From Cellulomonas hominis (GTDB lineage Bacteria; Actinomycetota; Actinomycetes; Actinomycetales; Cellulomonadaceae), in the NCBI RefSeq assembly GCF_901521055.1, contig NZ_CABEGA010000062.1, positions 1 through 64,000 of the forward strand: DNA of 64,000 bases, written 5' to 3'. Of this stretch, positions 1 through 8,582 are shown piece by piece. Each line of letters starts with the position of its first letter. The first letter of the stretch is position 1. The position numbers and the translations under genes were made by a program. The notes beneath the pieces were generated by a model. It was not told the DNA's origin and did not search any database. It was given only the letters and a program-made list of their open reading frames with translations.

Positions 1-64
1 ACGGACACGTCGGCGTCGGCGAGCGGTCGGCCGGCGGTCGGGTCAGCGGTGCGGCGGGGCCGGC

Positions 65-1063
65 TCAGCGCGGCGCGGCGGTGGTGCGCCGCTGCACCAG
101 GGACGTGGGGAGCCGGACGTGCGGCTCGTCCACCGTGGTGCCGTCGAGCAACGCGGTGAGCATCTCGATCGCCGCGGCGCCCATCTGCTGGATCGGCTGG
201 TGCACGGTGGTCAGCGGCGGGTCCGTCTGGGCGGACTCCGGGATGTCGTCGAACCCGATCACCGACAGGTCCTCGGGCACGGACAGGCCCAGGTCCCGGG
301 CGACCTCGATGGTGGCGATGGCCGAGAGGTCGTTCGCGGCGAACACGGCAGTCGGCCGGTCCGCGCGGGACAGCAGCTCGCGCGCCGGCTCGCGGGTCGA
401 CTCCTTGCGGTAGTCGCCGGCGCGGACCAGGGCCTCGTCGACCGGGACGCCGGCCGCCGCCATCGCCTGCCGGAAGCCCTGCTCGCGCAGCCGCGACGAC
501 TCCAGGTCGGAACGCCCGCCCAGGAACCCGATGCGCCGGTGGCCGAGCGCGAGCAGGTGCTCGGTGCCGAGCACGGCGCCCGTGAGGTTGTCGGAGTCGA
601 CGGTCGGGAGCCCGGTGGGGCCGGTGTGCGGGTCGATCGCGACCACGGGCACGCCGGCGTCCGCCTCGACGACGGTGGGCGTCACCAGGACCGCACCGTC
701 GATGAGCGTGCCGCTGAGCCGGGAGAGGTACCGCCGCTCCCAGCCCGCGCCGCGGCCCTGGAGCCCGCCGGTGTAGGCGAGCAGCTCGTAGCCGGTGTCG
801 GCCAGCGCGCTCGCCGCGCCCTTGAGGATCTCGGCGGAGAACGGCTCGAACTCCGCGACGAGGATCCCGATGACGTGCGTGCGGTGCGAGCGGAGGCTGC
901 GCGCGACGAGGCTCGACTCGTACCCGAGGTCGTCGATGACCTCCATGACGCGGGACGACGTGGCCTGCGCGACGCCGTACCGCCCGTTGAGCACCTTCGA
1001 CACGGTCGCGACGGAGACGCCGGCGGTCCGCGCGACGTCCGAGATGGTCACTCGCTGCCCCAT
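65..1063 (-). CDS. LacI-family transcriptional regulator
   Basis: DNA-binding sugar-responsive repressor, 332 aa. The N-terminus carries the LacI helix-turn-helix (TISDVARTAGVSVATVSKVL, residues about 6-25), followed by a periplasmic-binding-protein-like effector domain that ends in the typical VIGFDDIPES region. The reading frame is open far upstream, but ATG at 1063 is chosen because LacI proteins begin just before this helix and because a TACGAT hexamer (1070-1075) ends 6 nt before it, which suggests a leaderless mRNA. A perfect palindrome at 1088-1101 lies at the expected -35 position, so autorepression is likely. The regulated sugar genes are not visible and may lie left of the window. 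Family assignment is certain; the ligand is unknown. Confidence 0.95.
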   Translation of the reverse strand: MGQRVTISDVARTAGVSVATVSKVLNGRYGVAQATSSRVMEVIDDLGYESSLVARSLRSHRTHVIGILVAEFEPFSAEILKGAASALADTGYELLAYTGGLQGRGAGWERRYLSRLSGTLIDGAVLVTPTVVEADAGVPVVAIDPHTGPTGLPTVDSDNLTGAVLGTEHLLALGHRRIGFLGGRSDLESSRLREQGFRQAMAAAGVPVDEALVRAGDYRKESTREPARELLSRADRPTAVFAANDLSAIATIEVARDLGLSVPEDLSVIGFDDIPESAQTDPPLTTVHQPIQQMGAAAIEMLTALLDGTTVDEPHVRLPTSLVQRRTTAAPR

Positions 1064-1087
1064 GCCGAGATCGTAGCGCGCCGAAAA

Positions 1088-1101
1088 CGTTATCGATAAC
1101 G
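1088..1101. promoter_or_regulatory. Perfect 14-bp palindrome, likely LacI-type operator
   Basis: CGTTATCGATAACG is a perfect palindrome with a central CG, as is usual for LacI-family operators. It lies 25 bp upstream of the regulator start and covers the predicted -35 position of its promoter. Confidence 0.75.
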
Positions 1102-1121
1102 ATACTGACCCGGCGTGGCGC

Positions 1122-1286
1122 TCAGCGGGCGGCGCGGCCCCGGCGCGGGTCCATGGCCGGGTCCATCGCGAGCCGCAGCGCCACGTCCAGCGGCAGCCGG
1201 GTCCGCGCCCGCCGGCGCCGGGCGAGCAGCGCGGCGCGCTCGCGTGCCCGGGTGTCGGGGAGCCGGTGTGCCGTGTCGTGCGCCAT
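1122..1286 (-). CDS. Small basic hypothetical protein (54 aa)
   Basis: Short ORF starting at ATG 1286 with a weak GGTGG box just upstream. It is rich in Arg and Ala (for example LLARRRRARTRLPLDVALRL) and ends MDPAMDPRRGRAAR. No recognised domain, no membrane segment. It lies between the LacI operator and the AI-2E permease, on the regulator's strand. Codon third positions are GC-rich, as in neighbours. It may be a real small protein or chance; I cannot assign a function. Confidence 0.35.
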   Translation of the reverse strand: MAHDTAHRLPDTRARERAALLARRRRARTRLPLDVALRLAMDPAMDPRRGRAAR

Positions 1287-1436
1287 GCCACCACTGTGCC
1301 GCCGGGGACCGCGCCCCGTCGTCGGCCCCGCGGCGGAGATCCGCGTCCACCGAAAGGTGGACTCCCAGGTCGCGGAGGTGCCGCCCTGACCGTAGCGTCC
1401 GAGTCCAGGCACGGTGCGGCAGAGAGCGGGCGAGGC

Positions 1437-2639
1437 ATGCGCGGGGCACGACGACGAGCGGGCGAGCGGCTGCCGGACGCGGCCGCCCGGACGGGCGCCG
1501 TCCCGCCGGGGGAGGTCACGACTGCGTCGGGCACGCGGCCCGGCGCCCGGACCAGCGGCTCGCTGTGGGCGGACAGCTTCGGGCGGATCGGCACCCGCTC
1601 GGTGCAGATCCTGGCGCTGCTGGCGGTGGTGGCGATCGCCACCTTCGCGATCACCCGCCTGACCCTCGTGGTGATCCCGGTGCTGATCGCGCTGGTGCTG
1701 GCGGCCGCGATCCACCCGCTGGTGTCGTGGCTGCGCCGGCACCGGTTCCCCTCGCTCCTGGCGACCTGGGTGGCGCTCGTCCTGATCGTCGCCGTGCTGG
1801 CGGGCGTGCTGACGCTCGTCGTCCGCGCCGTCATCGACCAGTGGGACGAGCTCGCCGACCAGGCGATCGAGGGGTTCGCGCAGCTGCAGGACTCGCTCAC
1901 CGCGCTGCCGTTCCAGGTGGACGAGGAGCAGATCGCCGGCGCCCGGGAGAGCGTGACGGACTTCCTCACGTCGAGCAGCTTCGGTGCGAGCGCGGCTGCC
2001 GGGTTCTCGGCCACGGCGAACTTCGTCACCGGCTTCTTCCTCATGATCATCGTGCTGTTCTTCTTCCTGAAGGACGGCCCGAAGATCTGGGAGTTCCTGC
2101 TGCGCCCGTTCGAGGGCGAGAGCTACGCGCGCGGCAAGCGCGTCGGGTCCCGCACGGTCAGCACGCTCGGCGGCTACGTCCGCGGGACGGCGATCGTCGC
2201 CGCGGTCGACGCGATCGGCATCGGGATCGGCCTCGTCATCGTGGACGTGCCGCTCGCGATCCCGCTGGCCGTCCTGGTGTTCCTGCTGGCGTTTATCCCG
2301 CTGGTCGGCGCCACGCTGGCGGGCATCCTGGCCGCGCTGGTCACCCTGGTGGCCAACGGCTGGGTCGACGCGCTGATCGTGGTCGCGATCGTCGTGGTGG
2401 TGAACCAGCTCGAGGGCGACCTGCTCCAGCCGCTCGTCATGGGGCGCTCGCTCCGGCTGCACCCGCTGGTCATCCTGGTCGCCCTGACCGTCGGGACGGT
2501 GCTGGCGGGCATCACGGGCGCGGTGCTGGCGGTGCCGATCGCCGCGTCGATGTGGGGCGCCGTGCAGGTGTGGAACGGGGAGGACGAACCGGCGCGGCCC
2601 GCGCGGCAGAAGAGACCCGAGACCGCAGAGGGCCGCTGA
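1437..2639 (+). CDS. AI-2E/PerM-family membrane permease
   Basis: Integral membrane protein of about 400 aa in the family that includes TqsA and YdiK. After a roughly 45-residue hydrophilic N-terminus there is a pair of hydrophobic helices (LALLAVVAIATFAITRL and the following VLIALVLAAAIHPLVSWL), a soluble central segment (residues about 140-210), then the conserved C-terminal membrane block with FLLAFIPLVGATLAGILAAL and NQLEGDLLQPLVMGRSLRL, which are hallmark family motifs. ATG 1437 is chosen because the frame upstream is low-quality, although the ribosome site is weak. The family exports small molecules or acts as an ion antiporter; the substrate here is unknown. Confidence 0.85.
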   Translation: MRGARRRAGERLPDAAARTGAVPPGEVTTASGTRPGARTSGSLWADSFGRIGTRSVQILALLAVVAIATFAITRLTLVVIPVLIALVLAAAIHPLVSWLRRHRFPSLLATWVALVLIVAVLAGVLTLVVRAVIDQWDELADQAIEGFAQLQDSLTALPFQVDEEQIAGARESVTDFLTSSSFGASAAAGFSATANFVTGFFLMIIVLFFFLKDGPKIWEFLLRPFEGESYARGKRVGSRTVSTLGGYVRGTAIVAAVDAIGIGIGLVIVDVPLAIPLAVLVFLLAFIPLVGATLAGILAALVTLVANGWVDALIVVAIVVVVNQLEGDLLQPLVMGRSLRLHPLVILVALTVGTVLAGITGAVLAVPIAASMWGAVQVWNGEDEPARPARQKRPETAEGR

Positions 2640-2706
2640 CCGGCCCACCGACCCGCACGCGTGCGGCACGATGGGGACGCCCGCCGACGACGACGGAAGG
2701 ACCGGC

Positions 2707-3042
2707 ATGGACATCCAGCAGCTCGCCCACGACCAGCTCGCCCTCGCGCACCAGGACGCCCACGGACGCAGCGCCCAGATCGTGGTGCACGACGGCCCGC
2801 TGCGTCAGACGGTGATCGCCCTGACCACCGGCACCCGCCTCGCGGAGCACAACTCGCCGCCGGCCGGGAGCATCCAGGTGCTGCGCGGCACGGTGGGCGT
2901 GAGCACGGGGGAGCGCGTCGACACCCTGCCGGCCGGGTACCTGGTGACCCTCACCCACGACCGGCACGGGGTGGAGGCGCTCAGCGACGCCGTCCTGCTG
3001 CTGACCACCGTGACGAACGTCGACGAGCCGTCGCACGGCTGA
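2707..3042 (+). CDS. Small cupin-fold protein
   Basis: Single-domain protein of 111 aa with a cupin-like beta-barrel pattern: LAEHNSPPAGSIQVLRGTVGV followed by a second strand set around LPAGYLVTLTHDRHGVEAL. The first half keeps a His-Asn pair rather than the usual HxH metal pair, so metal binding is doubtful. ATG 2707 has GGAAGG nine bases upstream. Such proteins often sense or sequester small molecules, but no reaction can be assigned. A methyltransferase gene follows immediately. Confidence 0.7.
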   Translation: MDIQQLAHDQLALAHQDAHGRSAQIVVHDGPLRQTVIALTTGTRLAEHNSPPAGSIQVLRGTVGVSTGERVDTLPAGYLVTLTHDRHGVEALSDAVLLLTTVTNVDEPSHG

Positions 3043-3056
3043 CCCGGACGTCCGCG

Positions 3057-3791
3057 GTGCCCGACGCCCTGTTCGCCCACCCGCGCCTGGCCGCCGTCTA
3101 CGACGCGTTCGACGCCGACCGGTCCGACCTGGCGCTGTACCGGGCCGTCGCGCGGGAGCTCGGCGCGCGGACCGTGCTCGACGTCGGCTGCGGCACCGGG
3201 ACGCTCGCGCTGCTGCTCGCCGCGGACGGGCTGGAGGTGACGGGCGTCGACCCGGCCGCCGCGTCGCTGGACGTCGCGCGCGGCAAGCCCGGGGCGTCCG
3301 CGGTGACCTGGCTGCACGGCGACGCGACGGCGCTGCCGCCGCTGCAGGCCGACCTGGCGACGATGACCGGCAACGTCGCGCAGGTCTTCCTCACCGACGA
3401 CGACTGGCTCGCGACGCTGCGCGGCGTGCACGACGCACTGGCACCGGACGGGCACCTCGTCCTGGAGACGCGGCGTCCGGAGCGCCGCGCGTGGGAGGGC
3501 TGGGCCGCGGCGGCCGGGCGCGTCGAGGTGGTCGACGTCCCGGGGGTCGGGCGCGTGGAGCAGGAGCTCGACGTGACCGAGGTGGCGCTGCCGCTCGTCT
3601 CGTTCCGGTCCACGTACCGGTTCGCGGCCGACGGCGCCGAGGTCGCGTCCACGTCGACCCTGCGGTTCCGCTCGCTCGACGAGGTCCGGGACACGCTGGC
3701 CGCGGCCGGGCTGCGGACCGTCGACGTCCGCGACGCGCCGGACCGGCCGGGCCTCGAGCACGTGGTGCTCGCCCGGCGCCCGGCGGAGTAG
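3057..3791 (+). CDS. Class I SAM-dependent methyltransferase
   Basis: Cytosolic methyltransferase of 244 aa. The SAM-binding motif I is VLDVGCGTGTLALLLA (residues about 41-56), then VTGVDPAAASLDVAR for the acidic motif II, and GDATALPPLQADL, TMTGNVAQVF for the later motifs. GTG 3057 is chosen because it lies 15 nt after the cupin stop and the fold begins there. The C-terminal half (beta-sheet rich, EQELDVTEVALPLVSFRSTY) resembles small-molecule methyltransferases. The substrate is not deducible. The downstream esterase starts 4 nt after the stop, so the two are probably co-transcribed. Confidence 0.85.
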   Translation: MPDALFAHPRLAAVYDAFDADRSDLALYRAVARELGARTVLDVGCGTGTLALLLAADGLEVTGVDPAAASLDVARGKPGASAVTWLHGDATALPPLQADLATMTGNVAQVFLTDDDWLATLRGVHDALAPDGHLVLETRRPERRAWEGWAAAAGRVEVVDVPGVGRVEQELDVTEVALPLVSFRSTYRFAADGAEVASTSTLRFRSLDEVRDTLAAAGLRTVDVRDAPDRPGLEHVVLARRPAE

Positions 3792-3795
3792 GGCC

Positions 3796-4455
3796 GTGGG
3801 AGCGGACGCCGGGGCGGCGCGGCCCGGCGCGGCGCGACCCGGCGCGGTGTGGCCGGGCGCGGTGTGGTCCGACACGGACGCGGCGGCCGACCCCGGCGGG
3901 CGGCACCTCGTCGTGCTGCTGCACGGGGCGGGCGGGGTCCCGCAGGACATGGTGCCGGTGTTCGACGTGCTGCCGCCCGGCGCCGTGGGCGTGTCGCTCG
4001 CGGGCCGGCTGGCGGTGCGGGACAGGCACGCGTGGGCGCCCGTCGACCGGTACGACCCCCGGGCGTTCGCGACGTCGGCGCGGAGGGTCGCGAGCTGGCT
4101 CACCGAGCAGCGCGGGTGGTCCTCCGTCGGGCTGGTCGGCTTCTCCCAGGGCGGTGCGGTGGCGGTCCAGCTGCTGCGCGCGGACCCGGCCCGGTACCGC
4201 TCCGTCGTGACGCTGTCGGCGTTCCTCGCTCCGGTGCGGGACGCCCGGGACGCCGCCGTCGCCGCGGTGCGGCCGCCCGTGCTCTGCTGCCACGGCGACC
4301 GCGACGACGTCATCCCGCCCCGGGACACCGCGCGGCTCCTGGCGTGGGCCGACCGGTGCACCCGCGCCACGGTCCGCCGGTACCCCGGCCTGGCGCACAC
4401 GATGGACGCGACCGAGCTCGCCGACGTCGGCGAGTTCCTGGCGGCACCCGGCTGA
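3796..4455 (+). CDS. Alpha/beta hydrolase, phospholipase/carboxylesterase type
   Basis: Serine hydrolase of 219 aa. It begins the fold at HLVVLLHGAGGVPQDMVPVF and carries the nucleophile elbow GFSQGG, typical of the bacterial carboxylesterase/lysophospholipase II family. A later HGDRDDVIPP holds the likely catalytic Asp and GLAHTMDA the catalytic His. The first 30 residues are Ala/Gly/Pro/Arg-rich and look non-structural, so a later start is possible. Starts at GTG 3796 four bases after the methyltransferase stop. Natural substrate unknown. Confidence 0.85.
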   Translation: MGADAGAARPGAARPGAVWPGAVWSDTDAAADPGGRHLVVLLHGAGGVPQDMVPVFDVLPPGAVGVSLAGRLAVRDRHAWAPVDRYDPRAFATSARRVASWLTEQRGWSSVGLVGFSQGGAVAVQLLRADPARYRSVVTLSAFLAPVRDARDAAVAAVRPPVLCCHGDRDDVIPPRDTARLLAWADRCTRATVRRYPGLAHTMDATELADVGEFLAAPG

Positions 4456-4462
4456 CGCCCGA

Positions 4463-4490
4463 TGTCGATCCGGAGGTTCCCCCGTTCGAC
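4463..4490 (+). promoter_or_regulatory. Candidate ECF42-type promoter
   Basis: TGTCGA (4463-4468), an 18-bp spacer and CGAC (4487-4490). From memory, promoters recognised by ECF42 sigma factors carry TGTCGA at -35 and CGA/TC at -10. The site lies 50 bp upstream of the YCII-ECF42 operon, as expected for autoregulation. Confidence 0.6.
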
Positions 4491-4540
4491 ACCGGGGTGA
4501 GAGGGTCCGGAGGGGACCCCCGGAACCAGGAGGAACGACC

Positions 4541-4960
4541 GTGAAGTACATGCTGATCATGCGGGCCACCGAGGAGTCGTACGCCGCGATGCAGGACGTC
4601 GACTTCACCGAGGTGCTGAACACGATGGGCGCCTTCAACGACGAGCTGATCTCCTCGGGCGTGCTCGTCGCCGCGGAGGGGCTCGACGACGCCGACAAGG
4701 GCGTCGTCGTCGACTACTCCAGCACCCCCCCGATCGTCACCGACGGCCCGTACGGGGAGGCGAAGGAGCTGTTCGGCGGCTACTGGATCCTCGACGTCGC
4801 GTCGCAGGAGGAGGCCGTCGAGTGGGCGAAGCGGGCGCCGATGGGCGGGCCCGGGATGAAGGCCGAGATCCGGCGGATCGCGTCGATCGACGAGTTCCCG
4901 CAGGACAACGAGTTCGTCCAGCGGGAGCGGGCGTGGCGCGAGGCGACCGGCCAGCTGTGA
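4541..4960 (+). CDS. YCII/DGPF-domain protein, ECF42 partner
   Basis: Small protein of 139 aa beginning KYMLIMRATEES and containing VTDGPYGEAKELFGGYWIL, the conserved DGPF-type signature (here DGPY) of YCII-related proteins. Start is GTG 4541 behind a strong AGGAGGAA site. Its stop overlaps the sigma factor start by four bases (GTGA), so translation is coupled. DGPF-domain genes are the standard genomic partners of ECF42 sigma factors. The biochemical role of the family is not firmly known. Confidence 0.93.
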   Translation: MKYMLIMRATEESYAAMQDVDFTEVLNTMGAFNDELISSGVLVAAEGLDDADKGVVVDYSSTPPIVTDGPYGEAKELFGGYWILDVASQEEAVEWAKRAPMGGPGMKAEIRRIASIDEFPQDNEFVQRERAWREATGQL

Positions 4961-6225
4961 CCCCGGCCGGCACGGGCCGGGCCGCGGTCGAGGCGGTGTG
5001 GCGGATGCACTCCGCGCGCATCGTCGCGACCCTGGCCCGGTCCACCGGCGACTTCTCCCTCGCGGAGGACCTGGCGCAGGAGGCCCTCGCCGAGGCGCTC
5101 GTGCAGTGGCCGCGCGAGGGCGCGCCCCGCAACCCGGCCGGCTGGCTGGTGACGGTGGGGCGCCGGCGGGCGGTGGACACGTACCGGCGCGGGGCGGCCC
5201 TCGACCACCGGTACGCCGCGGTCGCCCGGGACCTCGGCGAGGAGGAGGCGCGGGCGGCGACGGGCGACGCGGACCTGCTCTGGGACCCCGACCGCGTCGA
5301 CGACGACGTCCTCGCCCTGATGTTCGTCGCCTGCCACCCGCTGCTGTCGCGCGAGTCGCAGGTCGCGCTGACGCTGCGCGTGGTCGGGGGGCTCGGCAGC
5401 GACGAGATCGCGCGGGCGCTGCTCGTGCCGACCGCGACCGCCCAGGCGCGGATCACGCGCGCGAAGAAGACGCTGTCGGCGGCGCAGGTGCCGTTCGCGG
5501 TCCCGCCGCCCGAGGACCGCCGGGAGCGCCTCGGCTCGGTCCTCAGCGTGGTCTACGTGATCTTCACGGAGGGCTCGACCGCCACGTCCGGCGACCACTG
5601 GATCCGGCAGGACCTCGCCGGCGAGGCCGTGCGGCTGGCGCGGGTGCTCGCGCAGCTGCAGCCCGCGGAGCCCGAGGTGCTCGGCCTGCTCGCGCTGCTG
5701 GAGCTCACCTCTGCGCGGTTCGGCGCCCGGACGGGACCCGACGGCGCGCCCGTGCTCCTGGAGGACCAGGACCGGCGGCGGTGGGACCGCTCGGCGATCC
5801 GGCGGGGCCGCGCCGCGCTGGCCGCGGCCGGGCGGACCGGGCGCGGGCTCGGCGCCTACGGTCTGCAGGCCGCCATCGCCGAGTGCCACGCCGTCGCGCC
5901 GTCGGTCGGGGCCACCGACTGGGACCGGGTCGTCGTGCTCTACGAGGCGCTCGGACGACTGGCACCCTCACCGGTGGTCGACCTGAACCGCGCCGTCGCC
6001 GTGTCCATGGCCCGCGGGCCCTCCGCGGCGCTGCCGATCGTCGACGAGCTGGCGCGCGGCGGGGCGCTGGGCGGGTCGCACCTGCTGCCGAGCGTGCGCG
6101 GGGAGCTGCTGCGGCGGCTCGGCCGGACCGGTGAGGCCCGCGAGGCGCTCCGGGACGCCGTCGCCCTGTGCGGGAACGCCACCGAGCGGCGCCTGCTGGA
6201 GCAGAAGATCGCCGCCCTGGGCTGA
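4957..6225 (+). CDS. ECF42-group RNA polymerase sigma factor with long C-terminal domain
   Basis: Sigma factor of 422 aa. Region 2 is near residues 15-80 (SLAEDLAQEALAEALVQWP, GWLVTVGRRRAVDTYRR); region 4 is around residues 125-175 (LTLRVVGGLGSDEIARALL, QARITRAKKTL). The remaining 230 residues form the helical, TPR-like extension typical of ECF42, with the signature VVYVIFTEGS and a late LGAYGLQAAIAECHA segment. There is no anti-sigma gene; control in this group is thought to run through the C-terminal domain. GTG 4957 overlaps the YCII stop. A matching promoter lies at 4463-4490. Confidence 0.93.
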   Translation: MTPAGTGRAAVEAVWRMHSARIVATLARSTGDFSLAEDLAQEALAEALVQWPREGAPRNPAGWLVTVGRRRAVDTYRRGAALDHRYAAVARDLGEEEARAATGDADLLWDPDRVDDDVLALMFVACHPLLSRESQVALTLRVVGGLGSDEIARALLVPTATAQARITRAKKTLSAAQVPFAVPPPEDRRERLGSVLSVVYVIFTEGSTATSGDHWIRQDLAGEAVRLARVLAQLQPAEPEVLGLLALLELTSARFGARTGPDGAPVLLEDQDRRRWDRSAIRRGRAALAAAGRTGRGLGAYGLQAAIAECHAVAPSVGATDWDRVVVLYEALGRLAPSPVVDLNRAVAVSMARGPSAALPIVDELARGGALGGSHLLPSVRGELLRRLGRTGEAREALRDAVALCGNATERRLLEQKIAALG

Positions 6226-6229
6226 CGCG

Positions 6230-7012
6230 TCAGCCGGCGCGGCCCACGACGCGCGCGAGGCGCGCCCGCACGCGCTCGCGGACCGGGACCCACGGCGCCT
6301 GCTGCGGCCAGTGCAGCACCACCGACCGCCAGCCGCGGGCCAGCCGCAGCACCAGGCCCGCGGGGGAGCGGAACGGCCGCGCCGAGATCGACACCGCCAG
6401 CGCGTCGTCGTAGCGCACGGACCCCGGCTCGAGGTGGAAGCTCAGGTCGAGGTCGTCGTGCACGTCGTGGTCGCGGTGCACCGAGGACCGCGCCGCGCGC
6501 CACGCCGATGCCCGCATCGCGAACGCCGAGCCGAACACCGGCGTGCCGCCCACCGCCAGCGCGCCCAGGCGGAAGTACGTCTGCATGTACAGCAGGTGCG
6601 CCAGGTGCCGGGGGACGAGCCGCATGCCGCGGAACCGCCCCGGCCCCGTGACGGCGCCGGTCGACGGGTCGTCCCGCAGCAGCTCGTCGACGCGCGCCAG
6701 CCAGCCCGGCGGCAGCACGCTGTCGGCGTCCACCCGGGCGATCACGTCACCCGTCGCGGCGTCGTACCCGGTGGCCGCGGCGGGCCAGATGCCGCGCCGG
6801 GGCTCGTGGACGACGCGGGCCCCCGCCGCCGCCGCGAGGTCCGCGGTCGCGTCCGCGCTGCCGTTGTCCACGACGACGACCTCGTCCGGCGGCCGGGTCT
6901 GCGCCGCGAGGGAGGCGAGGCACCGGGGCAGCCGCTGCGCCTCGTCGAGCGCCGGCACCACCACGGTGATCCGCAGCGGCGCGGGGTCGCGGGGGAGCGT
7001 TCGGTCGGGCAC
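6230..7012 (-). CDS. Glycosyltransferase family 2
   Basis: GT-A fold glycosyltransferase of 260 aa. The N-terminus reads ITVVVPALDEAQRLPRCLAS, then VVVDNGSADAT (nucleotide-binding) and IARVDADSVLPPGWL, whose DAD is the metal-binding DxD motif. HDVHDDLDLSFHL supplies the later acidic ED-like catalytic region. No strong membrane helix, so it is probably cytosolic or membrane-associated. GTG 7012 has GAGGGGA upstream. It is convergent with the ECF42 gene (4-nt gap). Acceptor and sugar donor unknown. Confidence 0.9.
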   Translation of the reverse strand: MPDRTLPRDPAPLRITVVVPALDEAQRLPRCLASLAAQTRPPDEVVVVDNGSADATADLAAAAGARVVHEPRRGIWPAAATGYDAATGDVIARVDADSVLPPGWLARVDELLRDDPSTGAVTGPGRFRGMRLVPRHLAHLLYMQTYFRLGALAVGGTPVFGSAFAMRASAWRAARSSVHRDHDVHDDLDLSFHLEPGSVRYDDALAVSISARPFRSPAGLVLRLARGWRSVVLHWPQQAPWVPVRERVRARLARVVGRAG

Positions 7013-7090
7013 GGCTCATCCCCTCACGCGGCCGCCGGCCCCGCAACCGCGCCCGCTGCCCCGCGTGAGCCACTTCCTGCGGCGGCCGCA

Positions 7091-8350
7091 CTACCGGTGC
7101 GTGGCCGCCACCGGTCGCCGGGACGCGGCAGCGCGGGTGAGGCACAGGCCACCGAGGACCAGCACGGCGGCCGCCCCGACGAGCGCCCACGTCTGCGCGG
7201 GTCCGGACTCCGCCAGGGCGGTGCCCGGAGCCGCGGCGTCGTCCGCGGTGGCGGCCGCAGGAACCGGCGCGGCGACGGGCACCGCGGGCGCGGCCGCGGG
7301 CGTCACGACGAGGACCGTGGGGGCGGAGGACGAGGGCGCGTAGCTGCCGAAGCCGCTGTAGTCGGCGACCAGGGTCACGTCGGTCGCGGTACCGACCGGC
7401 AGGGACAGCGTGGCGACGCCGTCCGGGCCGATGGTCGCGGTGCCGACGGCGACGCCGTCCGCCGTGAACGTCACCGTGCCGGTCGGCGTGGCCGCGCCGA
7501 CCGCCGAGACCGTCGCGGTCACCGTGGTGCTCCCGCCGGCGGTGGCGGGGGACGCCGTCACGGTGGTCGTGGTCGGCGTGGACACGCAGGACGGGTCCGT
7601 GAACACGTTGTCGTCCAGCGTCACGGCGCCGTTGCGCGCCAGTACGCGGCCCGCGACCGTCGTGCCCGTGTCGAGCGTGATGGACGTCAGTGCCATCACC
7701 GTGCCCGCGAACGCTGTGCTGCTCCCGAGCGTCGCCGAGGCACCCACCTGCCAGAAGACGTTGCACGCCTGGGCGTTCCCGGTCAGCACGATGCTGGTGC
7801 TCGACGCCGTCGTCATCGACGCGCCCACCTGGAAGACGAACACCGCGTTCGGGTCGCCCTCGCCGTCGAGGGTCACCGCGCCGCTCACGCCGAGGCTGCT
7901 GGTCGCGTTGTACACGCCGGCGAGGTAGGTGCCTCCGGCCACCGCCGAACCGAGGCTCGTGCCCGTCGGTGCCCGCCCCTCCGCGTCGAGGTAGGCCGTC
8001 GTGAGCGAGGACTGCGCCGACGCGGCGGCGGCGTCGCCCGCGTGGATCGCGCCACCGGCCGTACCGGGCGGGAACCCGGTGATCGCGTTGCCGGGACTCA
8101 CCCCGAGCTCGCCGCTCAGCACCGAGGGGCCCGTATTGGTCACGGTCGACCCGGCGAGCACCGAGTAGGCGCCGGCCGTGCCCAGGCCGACCGCGTCCTC
8201 GTACGAGGCCGCCCCAGCCGGTGCGGCCACCGCCACCAGGCACGCCACGAGCGCGGCGGCTCCCAGAGCGCCCGACGCCCCGTGGCGCGACCTCGGGCGT
8301 CCGGTGCGCAGCAGCGCGAGCGGGGTAGGACGTGCGGCACGATCCGACAT
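7091..8350 (-). CDS. Secreted ice-binding-like (DUF3494) protein with Ig-like domain and cell-wall anchor
   Basis: Extracellular protein of 419 aa. A signal peptide (ALGAAALVACLVAVAAPAGA) precedes a DUF3494 ice-binding-like beta-helix (residues about 40-240), recognised by YSVLAGSTVTNTGPSVLSGE, GGTYLAGVYNATSSL and VFVFQVGASMTTAS. A bacterial Ig-like repeat follows (TTVTASPATAGGSTTVTATV to TDVTLVADYSG). The C-terminus has an Ala/Pro linker, LAESG, a hydrophobic helix and a basic tail, which resembles a sortase signal of the LAXTG kind with Ser-Gly in place of Thr-Gly. ATG 8350 was chosen because it starts the signal peptide. Ice binding is inferred; many such proteins are adhesins. Confidence 0.85.
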   Translation of the reverse strand: MSDRAARPTPLALLRTGRPRSRHGASGALGAAALVACLVAVAAPAGAASYEDAVGLGTAGAYSVLAGSTVTNTGPSVLSGELGVSPGNAITGFPPGTAGGAIHAGDAAAASAQSSLTTAYLDAEGRAPTGTSLGSAVAGGTYLAGVYNATSSLGVSGAVTLDGEGDPNAVFVFQVGASMTTASSTSIVLTGNAQACNVFWQVGASATLGSSTAFAGTVMALTSITLDTGTTVAGRVLARNGAVTLDDNVFTDPSCVSTPTTTTVTASPATAGGSTTVTATVSAVGAATPTGTVTFTADGVAVGTATIGPDGVATLSLPVGTATDVTLVADYSGFGSYAPSSSAPTVLVVTPAAAPAVPVAAPVPAAATADDAAAPGTALAESGPAQTWALVGAAAVLVLGGLCLTRAAASRRPVAATHR

Positions 8351-8582
8351 GGGAAGCCTCTCGAGGAGCTGGTCCCGCGACCTCACCGCGGGGGTTCCCG
8401 GACGGCGCCGTGTCGGACACGCGTGCATCCCCAGGTGCGGGAGTTCCCACGTCGACGGTGATGGCGCGTCGACGGCCTGGGACGGACAGTACGCGCGTTC
8501 CCGGGTGCTGCGGGGGCGAGACCCGTTTGCCACACCGGCTGCGTCTCATCCGGTCGCCGGCGCGGACGATGGGGAGGAGGCC

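Noticed and set aside
1122-2714. 530-aa Arg/His-rich ORF on the minus strand
   Set aside because: Shadow of the AI-2E permease gene; composition is typical of antisense frames. Only its last 54 codons may be a real gene.
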